Source: an uncultured Akkermansia sp. (lineage in GTDB: Bacteria; Verrucomicrobiota; Verrucomicrobiia; Verrucomicrobiales; Akkermansiaceae). From it: a stretch of DNA of 35,236 nucleotides. The notes beneath the pieces are model-generated. The model ran no database searches. It worked only from the letters and a program-made list of their open reading frames with translations, and was not told the origin of the DNA. Location of the stretch: positions 1 through 35,236 of the forward strand of contig CAJKMG010000023.1 of NCBI GenBank assembly GCA_905200945.1, read 5' to 3'. The position numbers and the translations under genes are program-made. This document shows positions 1 to 7,697 of this stretch, piece after piece (the stretch's first letter is position 1; each line of letters starts with the position of its first letter).

Positions 1-848
1 TGCCGGGCCACAACCAGGCCCTGGCGGCCGCCTATCCTGAGTTCTTCTGCTTCCCGAACCCGGATACGAAAGTGAAGACCGATGGAGGCGTCACCCTCCA
101 CCTCATCTGTCCGCACAAACCGGAAGTCTGGAAATTTTATGCCGCTGTTTTCAAGGAACTCAAAGACATTTTCCCGTCCGGCATCGTTCATCTGGGCGGG
201 GATGAAGCCCCCTTGGAAAAAACCTGGGCCAAATGCCCCCTCAGCATCCAGTACCGGGAGCAAAAAGGCATGAAGGATGTCCACGAGGAATTGAAGGAAT
301 TCATCAAAAAAATGTCCTCCATGCTGGCTGTTCACGGCAAGCGCATCCAACTATGGTATGAAAAACCGTGGGCCAAAGCCGGCATCTACAACAAAGGAGA
401 CACCGTCTTCACCTGGCGCATGGGACTGACTCCGTCCACCATCACGGAGACGAAAAAGCAGGGGCTCTCCCTGATCATTGCTGCCGGAGAATACTGCTAC
501 CTGGACTATCCGCAAATTCCCGGGCAAAGCAACCGGGGATGGATGCCCACCACCACGCTGGAACAAAGCTATAAGCTGGATCCCGCCTACGGCAGACCAG
601 AAAAGGAAACAAACCATATCACCGGCGTTCAGGGCACCGTGTGGGGAGAACATCTCCCTACCCTGAACCACATTCTCTACCGCGCCTATCCGCGTGCCTG
701 CGCCATTGCGGAAGCCGGCTGGTCACCAATGAGCGTGCGCTCCTGGGAAAACTTCCGGCGCAAGCTGGCCGACCACCGTCAATTCATCCTCAAACGCTTC
801 AATTATGATATGGAGCGCACTAAAGAAAACGAGCCGCCTTTCAAATAA
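1..848 (+). CDS. beta-N-acetylhexosaminidase, GH20 (5' end outside window)
   Basis: This is the C-terminal 282 codons of a family GH20 hexosaminidase; the frame is already open at base 3 and reads PGHNQALAAAYPEFF, the conserved stretch before the catalytic pair. The catalytic Asp-Glu is seen in HLGGDEAP (about bases 195-218). Downstream are the substrate-pocket Trp segments WYEKPW and VQGTVWGEHL. By family knowledge it removes terminal beta-linked GlcNAc or GalNAc with substrate assistance from the N-acetyl group, and in gut bacteria it is usually exported to act on mucin or other glycans. The export signal would lie upstream and cannot be seen. It ends at TAA 17 bases before the MeaB start, so the two may be co-transcribed. 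An internal GTG at 72 is in frame but lies inside the domain and is not the true start. Confidence 0.95.
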   Translation, partial: PGHNQALAAAYPEFFCFPNPDTKVKTDGGVTLHLICPHKPEVWKFYAAVFKELKDIFPSGIVHLGGDEAPLEKTWAKCPLSIQYREQKGMKDVHEELKEFIKKMSSMLAVHGKRIQLWYEKPWAKAGIYNKGDTVFTWRMGLTPSTITETKKQGLSLIIAAGEYCYLDYPQIPGQSNRGWMPTTTLEQSYKLDPAYGRPEKETNHITGVQGTVWGEHLPTLNHILYRAYPRACAIAEAGWSPMSVRSWENFRRKLADHRQFILKRFNYDMERTKENEPPFK

Positions 849-864
849 TCCGCATTCTTTTTCC

Positions 865-1884
865 ATGAGCAACATGAAATTTGCACGTCCGCACCGCCCC
901 TCTGTAGAAGAACTGGCCCAGGGAGTACTGGCAGGAAACCGCGCCCTGCTGGGAAGGGCCATTACACTAATAGAAAGCAACGCCGTCCGGGATCAGGAAT
1001 CTTCCCGCGCCCTCATCTCCAGGCTTCTGCCCCATTCGGGCAACGCCGTCCGCATCGGCATCACGGGCGTTCCGGGCGCCGGGAAATCCTCTTTCATTGA
1101 AGCCTTCGGCACTTACCTGTGCAAAAAAGGCTTCAAGGTAGCCGTGCTGGCTATTGACCCGTCTTCTTCAGTCTCCCGCGGTTCCATTATGGGAGACAAA
1201 ACACGCATGGAGGAACTCTCCGGAGAGGAAAACGCCTTCATCCGCCCTTCCCCCTCCGGCGGCTCTTTGGGCGGCGTAGCCCGGAAAACGCGTGAAACCA
1301 TGATTGCATGCGAAGCTGCGGGCTTTGACATTATTCTCATTGAAACCGTAGGGGTCGGCCAGTCGGAAACTACGGTGCGCTCCATGGTGGACATGTTCAT
1401 GCTCCTGCTCATCACCGGAGCCGGGGACGATCTCCAGGGCATCAAGCGGGGCATCATGGAACTGGCGGATATCCTGGTAGTTACCAAGGATGACGGCGAC
1501 AACCGCCAGCGCGCCGCAGCCCACTGCCAGGAACTGAAAATGGTGCTTCACTACCTGCAAAGCCCCACCCCCGGCTGGACGCCCTCCGTCCTCACCTGTT
1601 CCTCCCTGGAGGGACGCGGCCTGGACACCATTGAAGAGACGCTCTTCCGCTTCCGGGACAGCATGAAAGAATCAGGATTCTGGTACAGCCGCCGCCGGAG
1701 CCAGTCCCTCTCATGGGTGCAGGCCCTGGTGCATGAAGCCCTGCTCACCGCCTTTGAACAGCACCCCGCCGTTGCGTCCCGCATGCCCATTCTGGAAAAC
1801 ATGGTGGCGGGGGACAAGATAGATCCCGTCTCAGCCGCACACGACCTGCTGAGCCACTTCACTTATCCTGAGTCCGGACATTGA
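865..1884 (+). CDS. meaB: MeaB/ArgK-type GTPase, methylmalonyl-CoA mutase chaperone
   Basis: 339 residues of the MeaB/ArgK branch of the SIMIBI P-loop GTPases. The Walker A motif GVPGAGKS is at residues 68-75, and ETVGVGQSE is the family G3 region. The G4 segment reads TKDDGDN, with Thr where relatives usually have Asn (NKxD). Family members load and protect adenosylcobalamin in methylmalonyl-CoA mutase in the cytoplasm, which fits propionate production by the succinate route; the mutase itself is not in this window. Start: ATG at 865 was chosen because an upstream in-frame ATG (805) would overlap the hexosaminidase; ATG 874 is also possible. No Shine-Dalgarno is visible (TTTTTCC precedes the ATG). 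The last 26 bases overlap the 3' end of convergent rppH. Confidence 0.93.
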   Translation: MSNMKFARPHRPSVEELAQGVLAGNRALLGRAITLIESNAVRDQESSRALISRLLPHSGNAVRIGITGVPGAGKSSFIEAFGTYLCKKGFKVAVLAIDPSSSVSRGSIMGDKTRMEELSGEENAFIRPSPSGGSLGGVARKTRETMIACEAAGFDIILIETVGVGQSETTVRSMVDMFMLLLITGAGDDLQGIKRGIMELADILVVTKDDGDNRQRAAAHCQELKMVLHYLQSPTPGWTPSVLTCSSLEGRGLDTIEETLFRFRDSMKESGFWYSRRRSQSLSWVQALVHEALLTAFEQHPAVASRMPILENMVAGDKIDPVSAAHDLLSHFTYPESGH

Positions 1885-2335
1885 AAAAATCTTCCAGTAC
1901 CCTGGCGTAAACTTCCTTTTTAAACTCCGGCAGCCATTCCAGTCTAAATTCGTCCGGAGCTATCCACTTGTAGGCGCAAAACTCCCGATTGTCCAGGTCG
2001 GGGGCCGGAGCGTCCGCATGCAGCCGGCACAGGAAGTACTCCTGCTCCTGCCCAACAAAAGGCTGCCGCCGCTTTTCGCGGACATACTCCAGCACCTCCG
2101 GCGGATAATCGTAACGATACCCCTTCCGGGATTCCACAATATCATACTGGAACGGTAAAAAACCCACTTCCTCTCCAATCTCGCGCCGCACAGCTTCCAA
2201 GGCCGTTTCTCCCGGGTCAATTCCGCCCTGGGGAAACTGCCAGGCCCCTTTCTGCCTGGAACGCTCGCAAATCAACAATTTCCCGTCCTGCCGGATCATC
2301 AACCCCGCCACATTCGGACGATACAATCTTTCCAT
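1859..2335 (-). CDS. rppH: RNA pyrophosphohydrolase (Nudix)
   Basis: 158 residues, the usual size of RppH. The full Nudix box G-x5-E-x7-REUxEExGU is seen at residues 37-59 (GG..PGE...RREIGEEVGF); the glutamates bind the catalytic metals. The N-terminal YRPNVAGLM and QKGAWQFPQGGID are typical of the RppH/NudH group rather than of general Nudix enzymes. The family removes pyrophosphate from 5'-triphosphate RNA ends and so triggers mRNA decay; dinucleoside polyphosphate hydrolysis is a related activity. AAGG sits one base before the ATG, too close for a standard ribosome binding site. A perfect 10-base palindrome GTTAATTAAC (2341-2350) lies just upstream. The gene is convergent with meaB and overlaps it by 26 bases. 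Confidence 0.92.
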   Translation of the reverse strand: MERLYRPNVAGLMIRQDGKLLICERSRQKGAWQFPQGGIDPGETALEAVRREIGEEVGFLPFQYDIVESRKGYRYDYPPEVLEYVREKRRQPFVGQEQEYFLCRLHADAPAPDLDNREFCAYKWIAPDEFRLEWLPEFKKEVYARVLEDFFNVRTQDK

Positions 2336-2670
2336 GCCTTGTTAATTAACATAACCTTCTCTGCATTTCCAGTCATGTTCTTCCATAAGAACGTTGAAAA
2401 CAGGCAACAAGAATCCATCTGCACGCTCTTTTCCCCTTCTTTCAAGGCACTCTCCCACCATCATGAGAATAGGAGATAAAAAGCGAAAAACTTCCCGTTT
2501 GCGACGGGAAGTCCGCCCAATTATCTAAAAACTCTAGTAATCAGATATTAACATACTGCCATTTTTCGAACATTGTTCTTTATTGGCAAGTCTATTGTTC
2601 CCGCATAGTAAAATCCGGGCAACCGGCCTCCCTTTTATTTTTCACGTATCCCATTAATAAAACTCCGATC
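2336..2670. other. intergenic region between divergent rppH and the alkylsulfatase-like gene
   Basis: 335 bases without a convincing gene, visibly A/T-richer than the flanking housekeeping genes. It holds the palindrome GTTAATTAAC at 2341-2350 next to rppH, a 9-bp perfect hairpin at 2490-2512, and a weak sigma70-like pair for the rightward gene (TTGGCA 2583-2588, 17 bases, TAGTAA 2606-2611). The promoter match is poor at the -10 and should be treated as tentative. Confidence 0.6.
2482..2512 (-). terminator. hairpin with T-rich tail reading leftward
   Basis: A perfect 9-bp inverted repeat (2490-2498 with 2504-2512, 5-base loop). Read on the minus strand it is followed by TTTTTCGCTTTTT, which gives intrinsic-terminator form. 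No annotated gene enters it from the right on that strand, so it may end an antisense or small RNA, or it may be a protein-binding palindrome. Confidence 0.35.
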
Positions 2671-4362
2671 ATGATCATAAAAATAAACTATTTGGCAACC
2701 GCGCTTCTGACAATATTCGTATGGGGAGGCACAGAAGTCGGCATGGCAAAACAATCCAAAAAGACACTAAGCCATACTGTTGAAGATCATAAAAAATCTC
2801 CCGGAGTGTATGAAGCAAACCAAAATAACCTTCAAGGCGTGCAAGACGCGGAACAAAGTTCCAAGAAAAAACCGGGTACATGGAACATTTCCCGTTCCAA
2901 TGCCAAAAGAGCCCTGTCTGAAGTCACGAAAGGAATTTACCAGATTCACGGGGATGGTTTTCCGAATATAACTATTATTGAGGGACGGGAAGGCATCATG
3001 ATCATTGCCCCTTTTGTTCCGGAAGAAACCATAAATGAGAGTCTTGACCTTTACTACCGGAAGGCGGGAAAACGGACGGTCAAAGCTATCGTCGATACAC
3101 ACTCCCATATCGACCATTTTGCCAATGCCAAAAGAGTGACATCCGGGCAGGACATCAATTCCAGAGGAACGCAGATACTGGTACAGGAAAACTCTCCGCA
3201 AAAAGTCATCCCGGAAAAGGCTCATGCGGGCAATGCCATGAAAAAAGATCCTGCATGCATGGATGCCACTCCTTTTGATAAAACGGTAAAAAGAGCCCGG
3301 GATTCCGGTAAAACCATTACAGCGTTCCCTCCTGCCGGTACTGCCACCAATACAGGTGGAACAGTAAGGATAGACGGCATAGAAGTGGAATTTATGACTG
3401 TTCCCGGAATGGGAGCTTCTCCTGCCACACTAATGTATTTTCCCCAATTCAAGGCGCTCTTTTATGGAGAAGACACGGCAAGAGCCATGCATGATATCTG
3501 TATTCTGGGGGTATCCAAAATAAGGGACGCAAAAAAACGGTGGAAAGCGCTTGATCAAGTCATTCAGCGTTATGAAGACAAAATAGAAATTTTATTCGCG
3601 CAACACTATCGTCCCAGAATGGGAAAAGAAAATATTAAACGGTTCCTGGACGGGGAATGCCGCAGCTGCAAATACATGCATGACCGGATATTGAATCTGG
3701 TCAGCAAAGGGTACTCTCCCGTAGAAATTGCGGAAAAAATCAATCCGATGCCGGAAAACGGCAGAATCAAGATTAGTTCTCCGGAAATCACCGGGCAAAA
3801 GGGCGATCGTCAAGACGCCGGGACATTGAGGCACGTTGTGTTTACCGATCTAAAAAGCGGAAACATAAGGAGTCTGATAAGAAATATGTTGAAACAGTCC
3901 GGTTATCAGACGGAATCCGTATTCCGGAACAATGAAACTCCCGTCAACGCCGGCGGATCGGGAATCGGTTTGCTTAAAAACTCCCGTGAACTTTTCTTGA
4001 CGGATACTTTATCTGCGCTGACTCCGGAATTGCTGTTCGACTATCTGGGCGTCAGCCTGAATAGCGAAAAGTCCAAAGGGAAAAAACTGGCTTTTAACTG
4101 GATTGCCCAAAATGGAAGATCATATGGTTTCTGGATTGAAAACGGAGTACTGATGTACCGCGAAGGAAAACCGGTCAAACACCCCGACGCAGTCATTACC
4201 GGAGACAGGCTTCACTTCGCCCTGGTTGCCATGCGCGCCATGCCATTAAAGACAGCTCTGGATAAAGGCATGATTAAAATTGAAGGCAATACGGATAAAT
4301 TCAGAGAACTGCTCGGATGCATGGATAAGTTCCATGGGAACTTTCATGTCATAGCACCCTGA
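2671..4362 (+). CDS. secreted alkylsulfatase-type metallo-beta-lactamase-fold hydrolase, internally shortened
   Basis: 563 residues. The N-terminus (residues 1-26) has a hydrophobic signal-like stretch. The metallo-hydrolase domain carries HSHIDH at residues 144-149 (metal ligands H144, H146, D148, H149), a GED segment near 267-269 and FAQHYRPRMG near 309-318, matching the SdsA1/BDS1 alkylsulfatase pattern. GYSPVEIAE (347-355) opens the family's dimerisation domain, but the next, nearly invariant GYYG/HN segment of canonical enzymes is absent and the chain rejoins at LRHVVFTDL (about 387). From about 454 a C-terminal SCP2-like domain follows (LLFDYLGVSLN; NWIAQNGRSY). Canonical relatives hydrolyse primary alkyl sulfates such as SDS with two zinc ions and are near 650 residues. 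The gene stands alone and is A/T-richer than its neighbours. The catalytic-fold call is firm; the substrate is uncertain because of the missing segment. Confidence 0.85.
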   Translation: MIIKINYLATALLTIFVWGGTEVGMAKQSKKTLSHTVEDHKKSPGVYEANQNNLQGVQDAEQSSKKKPGTWNISRSNAKRALSEVTKGIYQIHGDGFPNITIIEGREGIMIIAPFVPEETINESLDLYYRKAGKRTVKAIVDTHSHIDHFANAKRVTSGQDINSRGTQILVQENSPQKVIPEKAHAGNAMKKDPACMDATPFDKTVKRARDSGKTITAFPPAGTATNTGGTVRIDGIEVEFMTVPGMGASPATLMYFPQFKALFYGEDTARAMHDICILGVSKIRDAKKRWKALDQVIQRYEDKIEILFAQHYRPRMGKENIKRFLDGECRSCKYMHDRILNLVSKGYSPVEIAEKINPMPENGRIKISSPEITGQKGDRQDAGTLRHVVFTDLKSGNIRSLIRNMLKQSGYQTESVFRNNETPVNAGGSGIGLLKNSRELFLTDTLSALTPELLFDYLGVSLNSEKSKGKKLAFNWIAQNGRSYGFWIENGVLMYREGKPVKHPDAVITGDRLHFALVAMRAMPLKTALDKGMIKIEGNTDKFRELLGCMDKFHGNFHVIAP

Positions 4363-4532
4363 TCTCATTGCCTCTTGACGCGCATTTCAGTTTTTCATCC
4401 GGAAACAACAGCCATGTATTCCGGCGCAAGGGAGCAGTTGAAAAAGGAATGACTATTTATCAAGGGATGCACATATTCTCTCTCCGCAACCTTCAACGAT
4501 TTTTCTTCCCATATGGTAAGGGCTAATATTAA

Positions 4533-5063
4533 ATGAAAATCATGAAACGATTTTTCCTTCCTGTTTTAACACTATTTGTTTGCGCAGCCGCACCTCTTTC
4601 CGCCCAGTCCAGGAAAGGAGCCGCCGTCCCGTCCACGGATGACTACAACCAGAGCCAGTTCTGGATAGGCAATTTTCCGGAGGGGCAGTATGTGGTGCAT
4701 CTCAGCCGGATTGTAGCGGTGGCGCAGCACAAGTATATTCTGGACAATGCCTGCATGGTGTATGAAGTGACGCTGATTACCCTGGGGAATACGCCCACCA
4801 AGTTTTATTATCTGGAAACGCTGGGGCAACATTCCGGCATTAACGCCATCAAGAATGTGACTGACCGGGCGAAGGAGCTCGGGGCCGGCGCCGTCAACCG
4901 GGCGACGGGAGGAAGCATTGACCCGGATACAACCGTCGCAAAGGCTTATCCGAATACGAATACCGTGGAATTCCGTGTAGCTACTCTGGAACAGCTCAAT
5001 AAAATGTATGCCTCCCTGCTTAAGGCGTGGCAGGACGGGAAAGGGAGAACATTCAAACCCTGA
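4533..5063 (+). CDS. unknown secreted protein
   Basis: 176 residues that I do not recognise. There is a clear signal peptide: positive start MKIMKR, hydrophobic core FFLPVLTLFVCAAAPLS, and a likely cleavage after SAQ near residue 25. The mature part is about 150 residues with alternating hydrophobic segments (YVVHLSRIVAVAQHKYIL, VYEVTLITLG) suggesting beta-structure, then a more helical C-terminus. There is one Cys in the mature part and no lipobox, so it is probably periplasmic. TAAGGG about 11 bases before the ATG is one of the few Shine-Dalgarno-like sequences in the window. An alternative start three codons downstream (MKRFF) would also leave an intact signal. It is convergent with ruvC. 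Confidence 0.8.
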   Translation: MKIMKRFFLPVLTLFVCAAAPLSAQSRKGAAVPSTDDYNQSQFWIGNFPEGQYVVHLSRIVAVAQHKYILDNACMVYEVTLITLGNTPTKFYYLETLGQHSGINAIKNVTDRAKELGAGAVNRATGGSIDPDTTVAKAYPNTNTVEFRVATLEQLNKMYASLLKAWQDGKGRTFKP

Positions 5064-5109
5064 AGGCTTGAATCAGCGGTTAAAGAGTAGCGACGGATGG
5101 TCAGATTTC

Positions 5110-5136
5110 AATCCGCGGACTGTAAGTACGGATTTT
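5110..5136 (+). terminator. weak hairpin after the secreted-protein gene
   Basis: A 6-bp stem AATCCG/CGGATT (5110-5115 with 5129-5134) with a 13-base loop and a short T run. It lies in the convergent gap after the 4533-5063 gene. Low stability makes this tentative. Confidence 0.35.
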
Positions 5137-5157
5137 CACAATCATCTTTCAGCACTG

Positions 5158-5661
5158 CTAAATATATTTTCTATCCATCATATGGGCCTTCAAAGGGTCT
5201 GCTGAGAAGAGGTGGGTGAGGCCGATCGCCAGAGCGTCGGCGGCATCGGATTCCGGCGTTTCCCGGAGTTCCAAAAGAGCCCGCACCATGAAGGCGACCT
5301 GCGTTTTTTGAGCGGCCCCGCGCCCTACGACGGAGAGTTTCACGCTTTTGGGGGAATATTCCATAATACGCAGCCCGGCTTCCGCCGCGGCAATGACCAC
5401 GGCCGCCTTGGCCGCACCCATCGTGATGGCCGTCTGATGAGACTGGACATAGATGATGCGCTCCACCGCCATTTCATCCGGGTTCCATTTGTCAATGAGA
5501 TTGCCCAGATGCTGTTTGATGGCAAGCAGGCAGCCGGACTGGGACACGCTCCGGGGAATGGAGAGCGTTCCATAGTCCAGGGCGCGCGCGCGTCGGTAGT
5601 CGCCCTCCACCACGGCATATCCCGTGTTACGGATGGCCGGGTCTATGGCAAGAATGCGCAT
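5158..5661 (-). CDS. ruvC: crossover junction endodeoxyribonuclease RuvC
   Basis: 167 residues, the normal RuvC length. The four acidic residues of the RNase H-like site are visible: D7 (LAIDPA), E67 (MAVERI), D139 and D142 (ESDAADALA). As a dimer the family cuts Holliday junctions held by RuvAB; ruvA and ruvB are not nearby. The first motif is slightly unusual, IDPAIRNTG, where relatives commonly have IDPGxxxTG. The gene reads leftward from 5661 and ends convergent with the secreted-protein gene. It follows the helicase gene by about 50 bases on the same strand and may share its transcript. Confidence 0.94.
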   Translation of the reverse strand: MRILAIDPAIRNTGYAVVEGDYRRARALDYGTLSIPRSVSQSGCLLAIKQHLGNLIDKWNPDEMAVERIIYVQSHQTAITMGAAKAAVVIAAAEAGLRIMEYSPKSVKLSVVGRGAAQKTQVAFMVRALLELRETPESDAADALAIGLTHLFSADPLKAHMMDRKYI

Positions 5662-5712
5662 GGGATGATCTTCATTCCATCAGAGAGAAACATCATGTTT
5701 TCCCCCCCCTCC

Positions 5713-6915
5713 TTAGCGCCTGCGGCGCTTGGGACCTGCGGGTTTGGGCTTGCGGACGGATTTGACGGGCTTGTCTTCCAACAGGGCGGTGTACGTGTAG
5801 CTGAAACCGTCCAGTTTTTTACGCTCAATGGGTTTCCCGATGAAGTTTTCCACAGCCGTAGCAAAGTCCAGTTCATCCGCCGTCATGATCGTGAACGCAT
5901 CCCCTGAAGCTTCCGCACGGCCGGTACGTCCGATGCGGTGCACGTAGTCTTCCGCATTTTCCGGAACGCGGTAGTTGATGACGTGGGTCACGCCGCTGAT
6001 GTCAATGCCGCGCGCCGCCACATCCGTAGCCACCAGGATATCGTATTTTCCGCTCTTGAATCCCTTAAGTGCCTCCATGCGCTCCTTCTGGGGAATATCG
6101 GAGTGCATGACGGCCACTTCCCCGCGGTAACCATGATGCTTGAGCATGCCGCATACTGCGTCCGCCTCCTTGCGGGTACGGGTGAAGATCATGACGGAAC
6201 GGAAATCCGTTCCCTTGAGCAGGGCCAGCAGCAGTTCATCCCGCTGGTCCAGAGCCACCGGATAAAAGGCATGGCTGATGGTGGCGGCCACTTCACGCCG
6301 GGCGATGGTGACTTCCGCGGGATCCGTCAGGCACCACTTGGCAAACCCCGCGATGACCGGAGGCATGGTGGCGGAAAAGAAGAGGGTTTGCCTTCCTTCC
6401 CACGGACAGAGGTTGACGATTTTACGAACAATAGGCAGGAACCCCATGTCCAGCATTCGGTCCACTTCATCCAGGACCAGGGCCTTGACTGCTCCGAAGC
6501 GCATAGTACAGCGGTAGAAGTGGTCCACCAGACGGCCGGGGGTGGCCACGACGATATCTGCCCCTTTTTTCAGGTCTTCCGTCTGCTTTCCGTACCCTAC
6601 GCCGCCGTACAGCAACGCTACTTTCAAACCGGTGAATTCACCGTATTCGGCAAAGGCTTCCGCCACCTGGTCGGCCAGTTCACGGGTGGGTTCCAGCACC
6701 AGTATCTGAGGTTTGCCGATGGGTTGAAGCTTCGTCAGCAGAGGGAGGGCAAAAGCGGCGGTTTTCCCCGTTCCCGTCTGGGAGGCTCCAATGAGGTCCC
6801 TGCCTTCCAGAATAATGGGAATGGCCTGCTCCTGAATGGGGGTGGGGTGTTCATAACCGCATTTCTCCACCGCCTTCAAGACGGGTTCCGATAAACCTAA
6901 TTCTGAAAATAACAT
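5713..6915 (-). CDS. DEAD-box ATP-dependent RNA helicase, RhlE-like (DEVD variant)
   Basis: 400 residues from ATG at 6915, chosen because MLFSELGLSEPVL is the expected Q-motif N-terminus; an in-frame ATG at 6957 only adds a non-conserved leader. Motifs in order: Q motif with HPTPIQ (23-28), Walker A ASQTGTGKT (44-52), PTREL, TPGR, motif II DEVD (149-152) in place of DEAD, SAT (181-183), ATDVAARGID, and HRIGRTGR (326-333). A basic tail ending KRRRR probably adds RNA affinity. RhlE-type helicases remodel rRNA and mRNA. Val for Ala in motif II is conservative and ATPase activity is expected. A 7-bp hairpin lies just upstream of the start (6947-6973), between this gene and the hydrolase gene that precedes it. 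Confidence 0.93.
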   Translation of the reverse strand: MLFSELGLSEPVLKAVEKCGYEHPTPIQEQAIPIILEGRDLIGASQTGTGKTAAFALPLLTKLQPIGKPQILVLEPTRELADQVAEAFAEYGEFTGLKVALLYGGVGYGKQTEDLKKGADIVVATPGRLVDHFYRCTMRFGAVKALVLDEVDRMLDMGFLPIVRKIVNLCPWEGRQTLFFSATMPPVIAGFAKWCLTDPAEVTIARREVAATISHAFYPVALDQRDELLLALLKGTDFRSVMIFTRTRKEADAVCGMLKHHGYRGEVAVMHSDIPQKERMEALKGFKSGKYDILVATDVAARGIDISGVTHVINYRVPENAEDYVHRIGRTGRAEASGDAFTIMTADELDFATAVENFIGKPIERKKLDGFSYTYTALLEDKPVKSVRKPKPAGPKRRRR

Positions 6916-6946
6916 TGATTTTGTATGCTTGCTAAAGAGTAGAGCA

Positions 6947-6973
6947 CGGTTCCGCACAGCGGCGCAGGAACCG
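6947..6973 (-). terminator. inverted repeat between hydrolase and helicase genes
   Basis: CGGTTCC (6947-6953) pairs with GGAACCG (6967-6973) around a 13-base loop. It sits 3 bases past the stop of the minus-strand hydrolase gene and 31 bases before the helicase start. The minus-strand tail after it is only moderately T-rich, so it may attenuate rather than fully end transcription. Confidence 0.4.
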
Positions 6974-6976
6974 CAG

Positions 6977-7606
6977 TCAGGAGATGAACGGATTGGTCAG
7001 CAGTTCGTTCTTTACGGTGGTATACGGCCCGTGTCCCGGAAAAATCATAGTCGTGGCGGGCTGGTTGAGCACTTTCTTTTCAATGCCCTGTTTCAGCAGG
7101 CGCAGGTTTCCCCCCGGAAGATCCGTCCGCCCGATGGAGCCGGCAAAAATGACGTCGCCCGTGAACATGATTCCTTCATCCGGCAAATCGTAAACAATAC
7201 TGTCCGGAGAATGGCCGGGCACCTGGTGGAGATGCCACAACAAGCCGCCCCAGTTCGCCGTGTGAATGTCAGGAGTGAGTATTTCATCCACGACAAACGG
7301 CTGAACATTCAGGGGAAGCCCCCATGCGTCGCGAGCCATTTTTTCCAGCGTCAGGCCTTCATCATAGGAATGCCCGGCATGAATGCGGCAGTCGAAAATC
7401 TGGCGCATGCGGCAGGCGTCCTCCACATGGTCAAAATGCTGGTGGGTAATGAGAAGGTCCGTGATGATGATATCGGGCTTTTTGGAATAAATCCAGTCCG
7501 CGAAGCCGGACGGAGCGTCCACCGCCACGTAAGTGTTATCCCTCGTCTTGAAGAGGTAACCATTACAGGAAGCCACTCCACCCGTATAAACGCGAATCCG
7601 ATCCAT
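6977..7606 (-). CDS. glyoxalase II-like metallo-beta-lactamase-fold hydrolase
   Basis: 209 residues from ATG 7606 (MDRIRVYTGG), chosen because the beta-lactamase-fold domain begins there; an upstream ATG at 7678 adds 24 residues without family features. All binuclear metal ligands are visible: THQHFDH (H55, H57, D59, H60), GHS (H132), TGDVIF (D151) and PGHG (H192). The compact size and the GRTDLPGG segment fit the YcbL/short glyoxalase II-like group, which hydrolyses thioesters such as S-lactoylglutathione. The true substrate cannot be read from sequence. No signal peptide, so cytoplasmic. It lies between pyrC and the helicase gene on the same strand. Confidence 0.88.
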   Translation of the reverse strand: MDRIRVYTGGVASCNGYLFKTRDNTYVAVDAPSGFADWIYSKKPDIIITDLLITHQHFDHVEDACRMRQIFDCRIHAGHSYDEGLTLEKMARDAWGLPLNVQPFVVDEILTPDIHTANWGGLLWHLHQVPGHSPDSIVYDLPDEGIMFTGDVIFAGSIGRTDLPGGNLRLLKQGIEKKVLNQPATTMIFPGHGPYTTVKNELLTNPFIS

Positions 7607-7697
7607 GAGCAGGGATTGTAGTGAGATCGCCGGGAATATCCAGTATAAAGACGATTCCCTTAAATTGCTTTCTGTCATCTTTTCATGGAGAAGCCAC

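Noticed and set aside
2341..2350. GTTAATTAAC as a regulator site
   Set aside because: A single palindrome next to rppH with no known matching regulator; kept only as a note because TTAATTAA-like sequence recurs by chance in A/T-rich gaps.
6916..6957. longer helicase start at 6957
   Set aside because: The extra residues match no Q-motif sequence and the ATG at 6915 starts exactly where the family does.
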